From an uncultured Eubacteriales bacterium (GTDB lineage Bacteria > Bacillota > Clostridia > Oscillospirales > Acutalibacteraceae), in assembly GCA_934457095.1 (NCBI GenBank), contig CAKSHJ010000008.1, positions 1 to 64,000 of the forward strand: a DNA stretch of 64,000 bases, given 5' to 3'. The notes below the pieces were generated by a model. That model was given only the letters and a program-made list of their open reading frames with translations. It was not told where the DNA came from and ran no database searches. A program made the position numbers and the translations under genes. This document shows positions 26,634 through 34,507 of this stretch, piece by piece. Within the stretch, counting starts at the first letter, position 1; every line of letters begins with the position of its first letter.

Positions 26634-27626
26634 ATGAATGTTATCAAAGCGTTAAAAATATCGATTGGGTGTTGTCTGGCAATTACGCTTGCCAACGCAC
26701 TGCAATTGCAACACTGCACCTCTGTGGTTACCATCACTCTGCTCAGTATTTTAAACACAAAAAAAGATACTCTGCAAACTGCCGCAAGACGTGCTCTTTC
26801 ATTTTTGCTGGCCTGTTCTATTGCCGTGTTTGCCTTCTCCGTATTTTCGTTTTCTATATGGGGGCTTTTGGCATATTTGTTTGTATTTGTATTGCTGTGT
26901 TATGCTCTCGGCTATACCGAAGGCCTCTCTATGAGTACAGTGTTAATGCTCCATCTTTACAGCGCGGGCAAGGTTACCGCCGCCGGACTGCTCAATGAAG
27001 CGGCGCTGATGGCAATCGGTATTTTTATGGGTATTTTTATGAACCTGTATATGCCAAGCCAAATGAAAAAAATCAAAGCTTATCAGGCCGTGATAGACCG
27101 GCATTTTCAAAATTTACTGCAATGCTTTGCAGACGCTGTTTTGCAAAAAGAATGCGCAAAACGTATTCGGCAGGAATTTGCGCAGCTAAGACCCGTATTC
27201 GAAAAATCGGTAAAGGCAACGGATCTGCATGTAAATAACCACTTATTTTCCGATACTGCGTACTATACCCGCTATTTACAAATGCGGCTGGAACAGTATC
27301 GATTGTTGCAAATCATTGCGCAGGATTTAACGCGTATCGTGTTCGTTCCGCAGCAGGCATATGGCGTTTCAAACTATTTAACTCAACTGGCAAAGTCCAT
27401 TAATCGGCACGACAACGCCGAAGAAATGCTGCATAAACTGCAACATATGCGTACAGAATTTCAAAGCGACGCATTGCCGCAAAGCCGCACCGAATTCGAA
27501 GCCCGTGCGGTTTTATACGAAATTGTGAATAATATTCGGCATTTGCTGTGCATAAAACAAAATTTTGCACAATCTCTAACGCCGCTGCAAATTAAATTAT
27601 TCTGGCAAAATGATTCCTCTGCATAA
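26634..27626 (+). CDS. Aromatic acid exporter/FUSC-family membrane protein
   Basis: 330 residues. The N-terminal 145 residues carry about five or six hydrophobic helices in the FUSC/ArAE pattern; the C-terminal half is a soluble helical domain like DUF939 C-terminal regions. Members are taken to export small aromatic or organic acids, but substrates are mostly unknown. It stands alone between the defence island and the phasin-like gene. A ribosome site AAGGAG lies a little far (13 bases) from the ATG, so expression may be modest. Confidence 0.8.
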   Translation: MNVIKALKISIGCCLAITLANALQLQHCTSVVTITLLSILNTKKDTLQTAARRALSFLLACSIAVFAFSVFSFSIWGLLAYLFVFVLLCYALGYTEGLSMSTVLMLHLYSAGKVTAAGLLNEAALMAIGIFMGIFMNLYMPSQMKKIKAYQAVIDRHFQNLLQCFADAVLQKECAKRIRQEFAQLRPVFEKSVKATDLHVNNHLFSDTAYYTRYLQMRLEQYRLLQIIAQDLTRIVFVPQQAYGVSNYLTQLAKSINRHDNAEEMLHKLQHMRTEFQSDALPQSRTEFEARAVLYEIVNNIRHLLCIKQNFAQSLTPLQIKLFWQNDSSA

Positions 27627-27629
27627 AAA

Positions 27630-27658
27630 TTGCAAAATTTCCCGTAATATGTTATACT
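27630..27658 (+). promoter_or_regulatory. Promoter of the phasin-like gene
   Basis: TTGCAA (27630-27635), 17-base spacer, TATACT (27653-27658). Confidence 0.75.
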
Positions 27659-27662
27659 GTAT

Positions 27663-27684
27663 GGTATAAACTACGGTTTATACC
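27663..27684 (+). promoter_or_regulatory. Perfect palindrome at the transcription start, likely operator
   Basis: GGTATAAA-CTACGG-TTTATACC: eight-base arms with a six-base centre, starting five bases after the -10 box. The placement over the start site fits a repressor operator; a short hairpin at the 5' end of the mRNA is the alternative. Confidence 0.6.
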
Positions 27685-27708
27685 AAGCTTTTGAAAGGAG
27701 CGTTTTTT

Positions 27709-28002
27709 ATGCTGGAAAATTTAGAACACGATTTGAAAAAAGTATTCTTAGCAGGCGTGGGCGCACTTGCCGTTACCGCCGAAAAATCGAAAACTATGAT
27801 AGACACCCTTGTGCAAAAGGGCGCTCTTACCGTAGAACAGGGTAAATCTCTCAATGAGGAACTCAAGCACCATGCTCAGGAAAAACAGTCCGCCGTTTGC
27901 GCTGAAGCTTTGAGCCGAGATTTAGAGCATTTAACACCGGAGGACCTTGCAAAAGTAAAAGCAAAGCTTGCAGAGTTGGAAAACCAAAACAGCGGTCAAT
28001 AA
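27709..28002 (+). CDS. Phasin-like small helical protein
   Basis: 97 residues from the ATG behind GAAAGGAG. It is amphipathic and Ala/Lys/Glu-rich, with LAGVGALAVTAEKSKTMIDT near residues 14-33, then a helical region. This resembles PhaF/PhaI-type phasin-family proteins that coat storage granules, a family also seen in bacteria without polyhydroxyalkanoates. No pha genes are visible, so a granule role is unproven. It is monocistronic, with its own promoter, palindrome and terminator. Confidence 0.7.
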   Translation: MLENLEHDLKKVFLAGVGALAVTAEKSKTMIDTLVQKGALTVEQGKSLNEELKHHAQEKQSAVCAEALSRDLEHLTPEDLAKVKAKLAELENQNSGQ

Positions 28003-28015
28003 AATTCCGCACCAG

Positions 28016-28047
28016 AAAAACACCGGTTTATATGCCGGTGTTTTTTT
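28016..28047. terminator. Bidirectional terminator between phasin-like gene and ubiB/aarF
   Basis: Stem CACCGG.../CCGGTG with AAAAA on one side and TTTTTTT on the other, between convergent genes. Confidence 0.88.
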
Positions 28048-28049
28048 CG

Positions 28050-29651
28050 TTACTGCTTATGTTTACGCATGATAAAGAATACCAAAATACCCGAAAGTAC
28101 CGCTGCCAAACTATACCCAATTACCGCCAGCAAAGGCACATCTCCTACCATAGGGCGTATTTTTGTTAAACACAGCAAGCTGGAACCAATGACCAATGCC
28201 AAAATCACAACAGCCCCTATCATGCGGTTCACCATGCTGTCCAAACGCCTGAGCGGCTCCTGCGAACCGCTTACGTCTAAATTCAGCTTGGTCTGCCCTT
28301 TCACCGTCATTTGCAAAAGGTCAGAGAGTTGCCCCGGAATACCCGCCGCCTTATTCAAAACAGTATAAATACCCTTGCCGGTGCGCCTTAATGCTTTGTT
28401 CCAATCCAAATTTTTGAAAAATTCTCCGGAAATATGCGCGGCCAATATTTGCAAAAGATTAATCTCGGGCGCACAGTACAGCAGCACACCCTCTATGGTC
28501 ATAACACCTCTGCCCAGCATGGTAACGCTCTGCGGCAGAATAATATGGTGCTTATTGGCAAGCTGCATGAATTCCTGAAATACCGCGCCTAAATTCATAC
28601 TGCCCAATTCCAAATTTCCGTAGCGAGAAACCATTTCTTCAATGTCTGTATACAGCAACGTATGGTCAATCGGTCGCTTTGCCGTACCCAACGTTAAAAA
28701 TACATTTTTCAGTCGGTAAATATCGTTGTTTACAATCGCCGCCACCGCACCGCGGAACAATTCCTTATCCCGTCCCGACAAAGTACCCATCATGCCAAAA
28801 TCCAACCATGCAATTTTTCCATCGTTAATCCAAATATTTCCCGGGTGCGGGTCCGCATGAAAAAAAGCGTCGTCCAAAATTTGCTTTACATAATTTTCTG
28901 CCAATTTTTGCGCAATCTCCGTTAAATCATACCCCTGCTCCCTAAGCGCATCTCCATGGTCAATCGGTACGCCGCCCATGCGCTCCATAACCAAAACATG
29001 TCTTGTGGTCAAGTCGCAAAATACCTGTGGGTAGGTAATATAATCGATTCCGGAATTGCACTGTGCAAAGCGCAGCATATGGTCTTTTTCCATTAAAAAG
29101 TCCATTTCCTCCTTTGCTGTATTCCAAATTTCATCAATCACGGCCTTCAAATCCATCACATTTCCAATGCTGCTCACCATTTTTACCACGCTGATTGCAC
29201 GCTTTAAAATGGCAACGTCTCTTTCCATGGTTCGGTAAATATGCGGTCTTTGCACTTTAATTACCACCTGCTGTCCGTTTGGCAGAACAGCGGCATGTAC
29301 CTGTGCAATGGAAGCCGAACCCAAAGGCGTTTCTTCAATTTTGGCAAATTTTTCAGTATAAGGGCAACCGTATTCCTGCTCCAACACCGCACAAATTTCA
29401 GAAAATTCCAACGGTTTTGCATGTGTACGCAGCTTTGTCAATTCATCGCAATACGCTTTTGGCAGCATGTCCTGCCGCATGGAAAGAATCTGTCCTATTT
29501 TTACATAAGTCGGTCCCAAATCCTCTAAGATGCCATATAATTTTTGCGGCGTAAATCCCTTGTATAATCGGTATTTCCGCAATATTGTCAGCATCTCCCT
29601 CAACCGGGACGCGTTCGATTTTGCCTTTTCCCTGTCAAATGTCTTGTGCAT
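28050..29651 (-). CDS. UbiB/AarF (ABC1) family atypical kinase
   Basis: 533 residues. The ABC1 signature is complete: KxGQ motif YVKIGQILSMRQD near residue 50, the Ala-rich loop EETPLGSASIAQVH, VVIKVQRP with the catalytic Lys, HADPHPGNIW, and WLDFGMMG. Two membrane helices close the C-terminus. The family has ATPase activity linked to isoprenoid lipid and quinone metabolism in other bacteria; the role in quinone-poor anaerobes is unknown. It is the last gene of the seven-gene alaS operon, and its start overlaps the preceding gene by 17 bases. Confidence 0.92.
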   Translation of the reverse strand: MHKTFDREKAKSNASRLREMLTILRKYRLYKGFTPQKLYGILEDLGPTYVKIGQILSMRQDMLPKAYCDELTKLRTHAKPLEFSEICAVLEQEYGCPYTEKFAKIEETPLGSASIAQVHAAVLPNGQQVVIKVQRPHIYRTMERDVAILKRAISVVKMVSSIGNVMDLKAVIDEIWNTAKEEMDFLMEKDHMLRFAQCNSGIDYITYPQVFCDLTTRHVLVMERMGGVPIDHGDALREQGYDLTEIAQKLAENYVKQILDDAFFHADPHPGNIWINDGKIAWLDFGMMGTLSGRDKELFRGAVAAIVNNDIYRLKNVFLTLGTAKRPIDHTLLYTDIEEMVSRYGNLELGSMNLGAVFQEFMQLANKHHIILPQSVTMLGRGVMTIEGVLLYCAPEINLLQILAAHISGEFFKNLDWNKALRRTGKGIYTVLNKAAGIPGQLSDLLQMTVKGQTKLNLDVSGSQEPLRRLDSMVNRMIGAVVILALVIGSSLLCLTKIRPMVGDVPLLAVIGYSLAAVLSGILVFFIMRKHKQ

Positions 29652-30264
29652 CGTCGTTCCCCTCCCTTATACTGTACTCCTCTGCCAAACAGCAAAATTC
29701 CTCATAGCTTACCAAACTGTTCACTGCATCTATCATCGCGCTCACACTTAAATGCTCCGGCAGTTTTAACTGTTTTAACAGTCGTTTTCTTTTTTGTGCG
29801 CTATGGTCTGTACCAAAAAAACCCAGCTCATAAAAAGTCTGTCTGCTAATTTGCCCGGCTGTATTTTTTTTCGGCATTTCTCCACTCTCCACAGTAACGC
29901 CGGCGGCATAAAGCACACTCAGCAACACCTCTTTTTCCATGCCCTCCACGCCCAGCTTTCCCTCTTTGGAATACGCATTTTTTCTGGGCTCCTTTCCAAA
30001 AATATCCGGAATATACGCATGCTTGATTTGCTGTGCGGGAATACAGCCCTGCAAATAATTACGAATTACAAAACCGGCAGAATCGCTGTCGGTTAAAATC
30101 AGCAATCCCCTTGTGTCTGCCAATTTACGCAGCAAAGCCATCTGCTCTTTATCCTTAAAAATACGAAAGCCCCGTGTTTCCACAATCATACCCCGCACAA
30201 ACGAGGACAGCTTGATTTTATCGTATTTTCCCTCTACAATTATGACTTCCTTTACCGCAATCAA
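29635..30264 (-). CDS. Toprim-domain protein, RNase M5-like (DUF4093)
   Basis: 209 residues. The N-terminal Toprim domain shows VIIVEGKYDKIKLS with the catalytic Glu near 11 and LLILTDSDSAG with the paired Asp residues near 58-60; the C-terminus is a DUF4093-like domain. RNase M5 cuts 5S rRNA precursors; this clostridial variant likely has the same or a related RNA-processing job. It overlaps holA by four bases and ubiB/aarF by 17. Confidence 0.85.
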   Translation of the reverse strand: MIAVKEVIIVEGKYDKIKLSSFVRGMIVETRGFRIFKDKEQMALLRKLADTRGLLILTDSDSAGFVIRNYLQGCIPAQQIKHAYIPDIFGKEPRKNAYSKEGKLGVEGMEKEVLLSVLYAAGVTVESGEMPKKNTAGQISRQTFYELGFFGTDHSAQKRKRLLKQLKLPEHLSVSAMIDAVNSLVSYEEFCCLAEEYSIREGNDDAQDI

Positions 30265-31316
30265 TATATTTCCTCTTTTCCCGCAACGCTGCGCAATTTT
30301 GCCAAAAGCTGCTCCAAAATAAGCCGCCCCTCAGTGCGGGCGCTTTTCAGCGCAATATCGGCCTCAAGCAAAAGTTGTAAGCTCTGGCGCAACATCGTTA
30401 CAGACAAATTTGCGCTGTCCCGCTCGGCATACTTCAATTTAAACTCCTTGCCCTTATAGTCAAAATCCTGCACCAGCACCAAGGCGCTTTGTCCGCCTTG
30501 CACGCAGGCTCGCACACGGTACATATCAACATACGCCGCACCCAAAACCGCCAAAATAGCAATCGGCTCCTCATTTTGGTAAAACAAAATATCCAGCAGC
30601 GTATACGCCCGGTTATAATCCCCCCCCACAAGCGCATTTGCCAACAAAAATACCGTCGTTTCAAAATTACGCACCACGCAAAGTTCAATGGTTTCTCTGG
30701 TAATTTCACCCTCCATGGTGTAAGCGCACAGCTTTTCCGTTTCATTGTACAAAGTCTGTAAATCACTGCCGCTTAAAAATATGATACGGCCGGCATTTTC
30801 CCAACTTAGCGTACAACCCCTTTTTTTCGCCGCTGCACACAATAATTTTTCCAGCTCCGCCTTGGTTTTATGCTGAAAAGATACTACAACGCCTACCTTT
30901 TTTACAGCAGTTATAAAACTGCCCCATTTGCCCGGCCGCTTTTCGTTAAAATTCAAATTCGGTAAATAAAATATCAAAATACAGCTTTTCGGCGGGTCTT
31001 TAAGCAACTCTTTTATCGCGTCTATGTCGGCAACAGAACGTTTTTCTATATTAAAATCACTCACCGTCACGCATTTGTACTCACTCATAAACGGCAGTCC
31101 CTCGGCAGCGCGTACAATTTCCTCCACCTCTACAAAAGCACCGTCAAAACTTTGGTGGTTAAATTCCAAAAACTGCTCACCGGTCGCTTGTTCAATCAGC
31201 TTTTTTACAGCCTTTTCCATCAGCATTTTTTCTTCTCCAATCAAAAAATAAACCGAAGAAAATTGCTTTTGCTCTATGCTTTTTTTCAACTCCTGTTCTG
31301 TGTATTCAGCCACCAA
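30261..31316 (-). CDS. holA: DNA polymerase III delta subunit
   Basis: 351 residues of the HolA family: a P-loop-like N-terminal fold without a Walker motif (YFLIGEEKMLMEKAVKKLIE near residues 23-42), then the helical C-terminal collar domain with LRQSLQLLLEADIALKSA. Delta opens the sliding clamp in the clamp loader together with the dnaX product, also encoded in this window. Overlaps comEC by 11 bases and the Toprim gene by four. Confidence 0.92.
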   Translation of the reverse strand: MVAEYTEQELKKSIEQKQFSSVYFLIGEEKMLMEKAVKKLIEQATGEQFLEFNHQSFDGAFVEVEEIVRAAEGLPFMSEYKCVTVSDFNIEKRSVADIDAIKELLKDPPKSCILIFYLPNLNFNEKRPGKWGSFITAVKKVGVVVSFQHKTKAELEKLLCAAAKKRGCTLSWENAGRIIFLSGSDLQTLYNETEKLCAYTMEGEITRETIELCVVRNFETTVFLLANALVGGDYNRAYTLLDILFYQNEEPIAILAVLGAAYVDMYRVRACVQGGQSALVLVQDFDYKGKEFKLKYAERDSANLSVTMLRQSLQLLLEADIALKSARTEGRLILEQLLAKLRSVAGKEEIY

Positions 31317-33558
31317 AATCCCTCCTTAATACAAGCTCTCGCTCCCGCCGTATATCCATATGTAAATTTCCCCTGCCGGCAGTCGCATACAGGCGTACAT
31401 TGCCCGGTTGCATATATTTCACGGCATCTGCCATGCTCTGCCCCTCCATGGAAAGCACTGTAATAAACGCCTGCAAATACTCAGCATTTTGCGGTACCTT
31501 GTCGGTAATCAGCACGTCTATCTCCCCCAATTCCTGCGTCAAATCAGCCAAATCATAGGTTCCGCTAACAATCAACAGCTTCAAATCACGTACCGTGAGC
31601 AGCGTATAACCGCCGGTTGCCGTACCATACTGCTCTATTGTAATTTCATCGTTAAATCGAACCGCTGCACTCTTCTCATAATACGAGATTTCACCAATCC
31701 GTTCAAGAGATTTTTCCAAATCTGCCGCAAAATATTCTCCCTTTGGCAACAATAAACGCTCGGTTGAAAAGCTCTGCGCCAATTTTCCCAAATTGCGGTA
31801 TTCCGCATTTTCATCGCTCACCGCCTGCAAATAGGTAATTTCTCCAATGCCGTGTCCTTTCAAATACTGCGCTGTCACATAATTGCTGTACGCATTACAG
31901 CCAAGTACCGCCGTTTGTCCACCGGCTGTCACCACAACCGAAAGTCCATCCGAAACATCCAGCACCGAAACCCGAATCGTATCGCGGTTGGCAAGCTGAT
32001 AAGAAAACACTCCCGCTGCCAATAAAATAACCGAAAGCGCCATCACGGTTCGTATAAGCAATTTGCGCCTTGCCAAAAACAACGCTGTTGCAAGTAAAAA
32101 CAAAGTCATTGCCAGCCAAAGCAGCATAAAATCATAGTCGGCAGGAACAGTTGCAAATGGAATTTTGGCAAGCCAATGCGCTGCAAAAATTAAATATTTT
32201 GCAAGCAGTCCGGCAAGCAAAGCAAACGGCTTTGCTATAATATTCAGCGAAGGAATCGCCTCAAACAAAGCCGAAAATGCCGCAGTCGGCATCAATACGG
32301 TCGTTGGCGGAATCATAATTAAATTTGACAAAAATGCAAGCACCGAAAATGACGGAAATCCCAGCAACAGAATCGGCATAGCGCTTACGGTCACTGCCAA
32401 TGAAGCCGAAACAGAGCCTGTCAGCCAACGCAAAAAGCGTTTGCCGCGGCGTATTTTAACCATTCTCTCCACAAAAAATCGCTCAATAGGTTTTGAAAGT
32501 AAAATCAACCCCAGCGTAGATGCCACCGAAAGTAAAAAACCAAGGTCTGCAGCGGCATACGGGTTATAAAGGCACAAACTCAACACCGCAATCCCCAAAG
32601 AATTCAACGCATCCGGTTTGCGCCCGAATAACATAGCTCCTAAAAATAACAGGCTCATCATTCCGCTGCGCATCACCGGGGGAGTAAAGCCGGTAATGGC
32701 CATAAAACACAGCACGCCAAAAGCAGTGATAATACAACTTATCCTGTGCGGCAAATGACAAAGTTTCAGCAGCTTTAACAATCCTTGAAAAATCACAGTC
32801 ATATGCAACCCCGAAACCACCAGTAAATGATAGGTTCCCGCCGTCTCAAAATCAGAACGTACCTGCTCGGTCAAACCGGTTTTGTCACCCAGCAAAACCG
32901 CCTTTGTTACACCGGCTTCCTCCTTGGGCAGTAAGCGGTCCAGTGCGCTTTGCATGCTCTTTTTTGCCGCAAGTGCATAATAATACGGCGGTTTTTGAGC
33001 TGCCGGCAATACTTCATAACCTTCATATTCATACAGGTATGCCCGCATATGAATCCGTTTTGCATAATCCGATTGCCGTAGAGAAAAGCCGTCCTGTTTG
33101 CCAAAACTTTGGTACAAATGCACCTTGCCGCTTATTTTGCCGTAAGCCTCTATCTCCAAAGCATTGCGGGCACTCATCAAAATTTTCCCGGGATTATACG
33201 GGTTTTCCTGCCCTTTTATCGTAATTTCGTCCACTCTCAGCGTATAATAAAATTTCCCGTTGCTTTCATAAGGCAACTCGCATAAAGTACCGGTAATGAT
33301 AGCATCCTGCTCGGCAAGTTTGCAAAGCCGGTCAATTTTCCATACATGGTATCCGCCATAGCTGCCCAATGCAATCGCCGCTGTCAAACACGCTATCGGG
33401 AACACCCTTGCAAGGCGTAATTTGGGCGCCAACATGGTAACTCCAAACAGTAACAAAGCCGCACCACTTGCCCATAAGGCAAACATACTGCCAAAATAAA
33501 TACAAACCGCCTGCACAGCTAAGTAAACAAAGCCTATCAGTGCAAACGGTCTAAACAT
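31306..33558 (-). CDS. comEC: ComEC/Rec2 DNA-uptake channel with a degenerate metallo-beta-lactamase domain
   Basis: 750 residues. An N-terminal soluble OB-like domain, then the polytopic competence domain (about residues 220-500, including LLVVSGLHMTVIF near 245). The C-terminal metallo-beta-lactamase-like domain begins at VSVLDVSDGLSVV, but where active homologues have HxHxDH this protein reads SDENAE, so the metal site is lost. ComEC moves single-stranded DNA across the membrane in competence. No comEA gene is seen nearby. The channel may work without nuclease activity, or competence may be lost; this cannot be decided here. Confidence 0.9.
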   Translation of the reverse strand: MFRPFALIGFVYLAVQAVCIYFGSMFALWASGAALLLFGVTMLAPKLRLARVFPIACLTAAIALGSYGGYHVWKIDRLCKLAEQDAIITGTLCELPYESNGKFYYTLRVDEITIKGQENPYNPGKILMSARNALEIEAYGKISGKVHLYQSFGKQDGFSLRQSDYAKRIHMRAYLYEYEGYEVLPAAQKPPYYYALAAKKSMQSALDRLLPKEEAGVTKAVLLGDKTGLTEQVRSDFETAGTYHLLVVSGLHMTVIFQGLLKLLKLCHLPHRISCIITAFGVLCFMAITGFTPPVMRSGMMSLLFLGAMLFGRKPDALNSLGIAVLSLCLYNPYAAADLGFLLSVASTLGLILLSKPIERFFVERMVKIRRGKRFLRWLTGSVSASLAVTVSAMPILLLGFPSFSVLAFLSNLIMIPPTTVLMPTAAFSALFEAIPSLNIIAKPFALLAGLLAKYLIFAAHWLAKIPFATVPADYDFMLLWLAMTLFLLATALFLARRKLLIRTVMALSVILLAAGVFSYQLANRDTIRVSVLDVSDGLSVVVTAGGQTAVLGCNAYSNYVTAQYLKGHGIGEITYLQAVSDENAEYRNLGKLAQSFSTERLLLPKGEYFAADLEKSLERIGEISYYEKSAAVRFNDEITIEQYGTATGGYTLLTVRDLKLLIVSGTYDLADLTQELGEIDVLITDKVPQNAEYLQAFITVLSMEGQSMADAVKYMQPGNVRLYATAGRGNLHMDIRRERELVLRRDFGG

Positions 33559-33582
33559 AATAACCTCTCCCCTGTAAAAAGC

Positions 33583-34122
33583 CTATCGAAAAAATAACGG
33601 TAACTTCTGTATAAAAATAATATCGTCGCGCTCTGCGGCGTCGCCCTCGGCCAAAACAGCGGCACGCCCCACAATCTGTCCGGAAAATTGTGCAAGCAAC
33701 TTTTCCAATGCCAGCAACGACTCTCCGGTGCTAATCACATCATCCACAATCAGCACGCGTTTATTCTGCAGTTTATCATAATCTGCCTGCGCCAAATACA
33801 GCCGCTGCACTCCTTTTGTGGTAATCGACCGAACCTCTGTAAATACAGGATTTTGCATATAGGCCTTCACACTTTTTCTGGCTACAATGTAGTCTCCGCA
33901 GCCAAGGCGCGCCATTTCGTGCGCCAAAGGAATGCTCTTGGTTTCCGGCGTTACAATCACATCGTGTTCCGGGCACAATTTTAACAACTCCTCTGCACAA
34001 ACATGCGTCAGCTCCACATCGCCCAGCATCACAAAACCGGCAACGAACAGCGTTTCACTCACCGGACAAATCGGCAAATTGCGTACACAATCACCAATTT
34101 GAATTTGGTAGGTTTCCATCAT
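33583..34122 (-). CDS. Adenine-phosphoribosyltransferase-like protein
   Basis: 179 residues. The PRPP-binding motif VLIVDDVISTGES, near residue 122, identifies a type I phosphoribosyltransferase; KSIPLAHEMA and an N-terminal hood resemble apt. The enzyme salvages a purine base using PRPP, or could act on another base or serve as a regulator. It lies between the HIT gene and comEC, with a gap of 24 bases to the latter. Confidence 0.85.
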   Translation of the reverse strand: MMETYQIQIGDCVRNLPICPVSETLFVAGFVMLGDVELTHVCAEELLKLCPEHDVIVTPETKSIPLAHEMARLGCGDYIVARKSVKAYMQNPVFTEVRSITTKGVQRLYLAQADYDKLQNKRVLIVDDVISTGESLLALEKLLAQFSGQIVGRAAVLAEGDAAERDDIIFIQKLPLFFR

Positions 34123-34156
34123 GTTACCACCCCTTTTCTATACAGCAAAAATAACT

Positions 34157-34495
34157 TTAGCCCGGCGGCCATGTCATAATGCGTCCGCCCAGCACATGAA
34201 AATGTATATGATGCACGGTTTGTCCGCCGTGCTGTCCGCAGTTATTCACAATCCGAAAACCGTTTGTCAGCCCCAGCTGCGGGGCAATTTGTGCAACCAC
34301 CTCATAAATATGCGCAATGACCGCACTGTTTTCAGAGGTAATTTCCATTGCCGAGGCAATATGTACCTTGGGAATCACCAACACATGCACAGGAGCCTGC
34401 GGGTCTAAATCCTCAAATGCAAGCACCGTTTCGTCCTCATATATTTTTTTACACGGCAACTCGCCGCGCGCAATTTTACAAAAAATACAGTCCAT
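34157..34495 (-). CDS. HIT-family nucleotide hydrolase
   Basis: 112 residues with N-terminal zinc-type CIFCKIARGELP and the histidine triad HHIHFHVLGG near the C-terminus. HIT proteins of the HinT branch hydrolyse nucleoside phosphoramidates, including aminoacyl adenylates that leak from tRNA synthetases, which fits its place 12 bases after alaS. Confidence 0.93.
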   Translation of the reverse strand: MDCIFCKIARGELPCKKIYEDETVLAFEDLDPQAPVHVLVIPKVHIASAMEITSENSAVIAHIYEVVAQIAPQLGLTNGFRIVNNCGQHGGQTVHHIHFHVLGGRIMTWPPG

Positions 34496-34507
34496 ATGCG
34501 TCCTCCT

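Noticed and set aside
14000..27000. Insertion sequence or transposase within the accessory regions
   Set aside because: No DDE, HUH or serine recombinase protein is encoded here; only a TnpW-like fragment and relic phage genes are seen.
31306..33558. Long plus-strand frames across the alaS-comEC-dnaX blocks as real genes
   Set aside because: They are shadows of well-identified minus-strand genes, lack ribosome sites and show no family resemblance.
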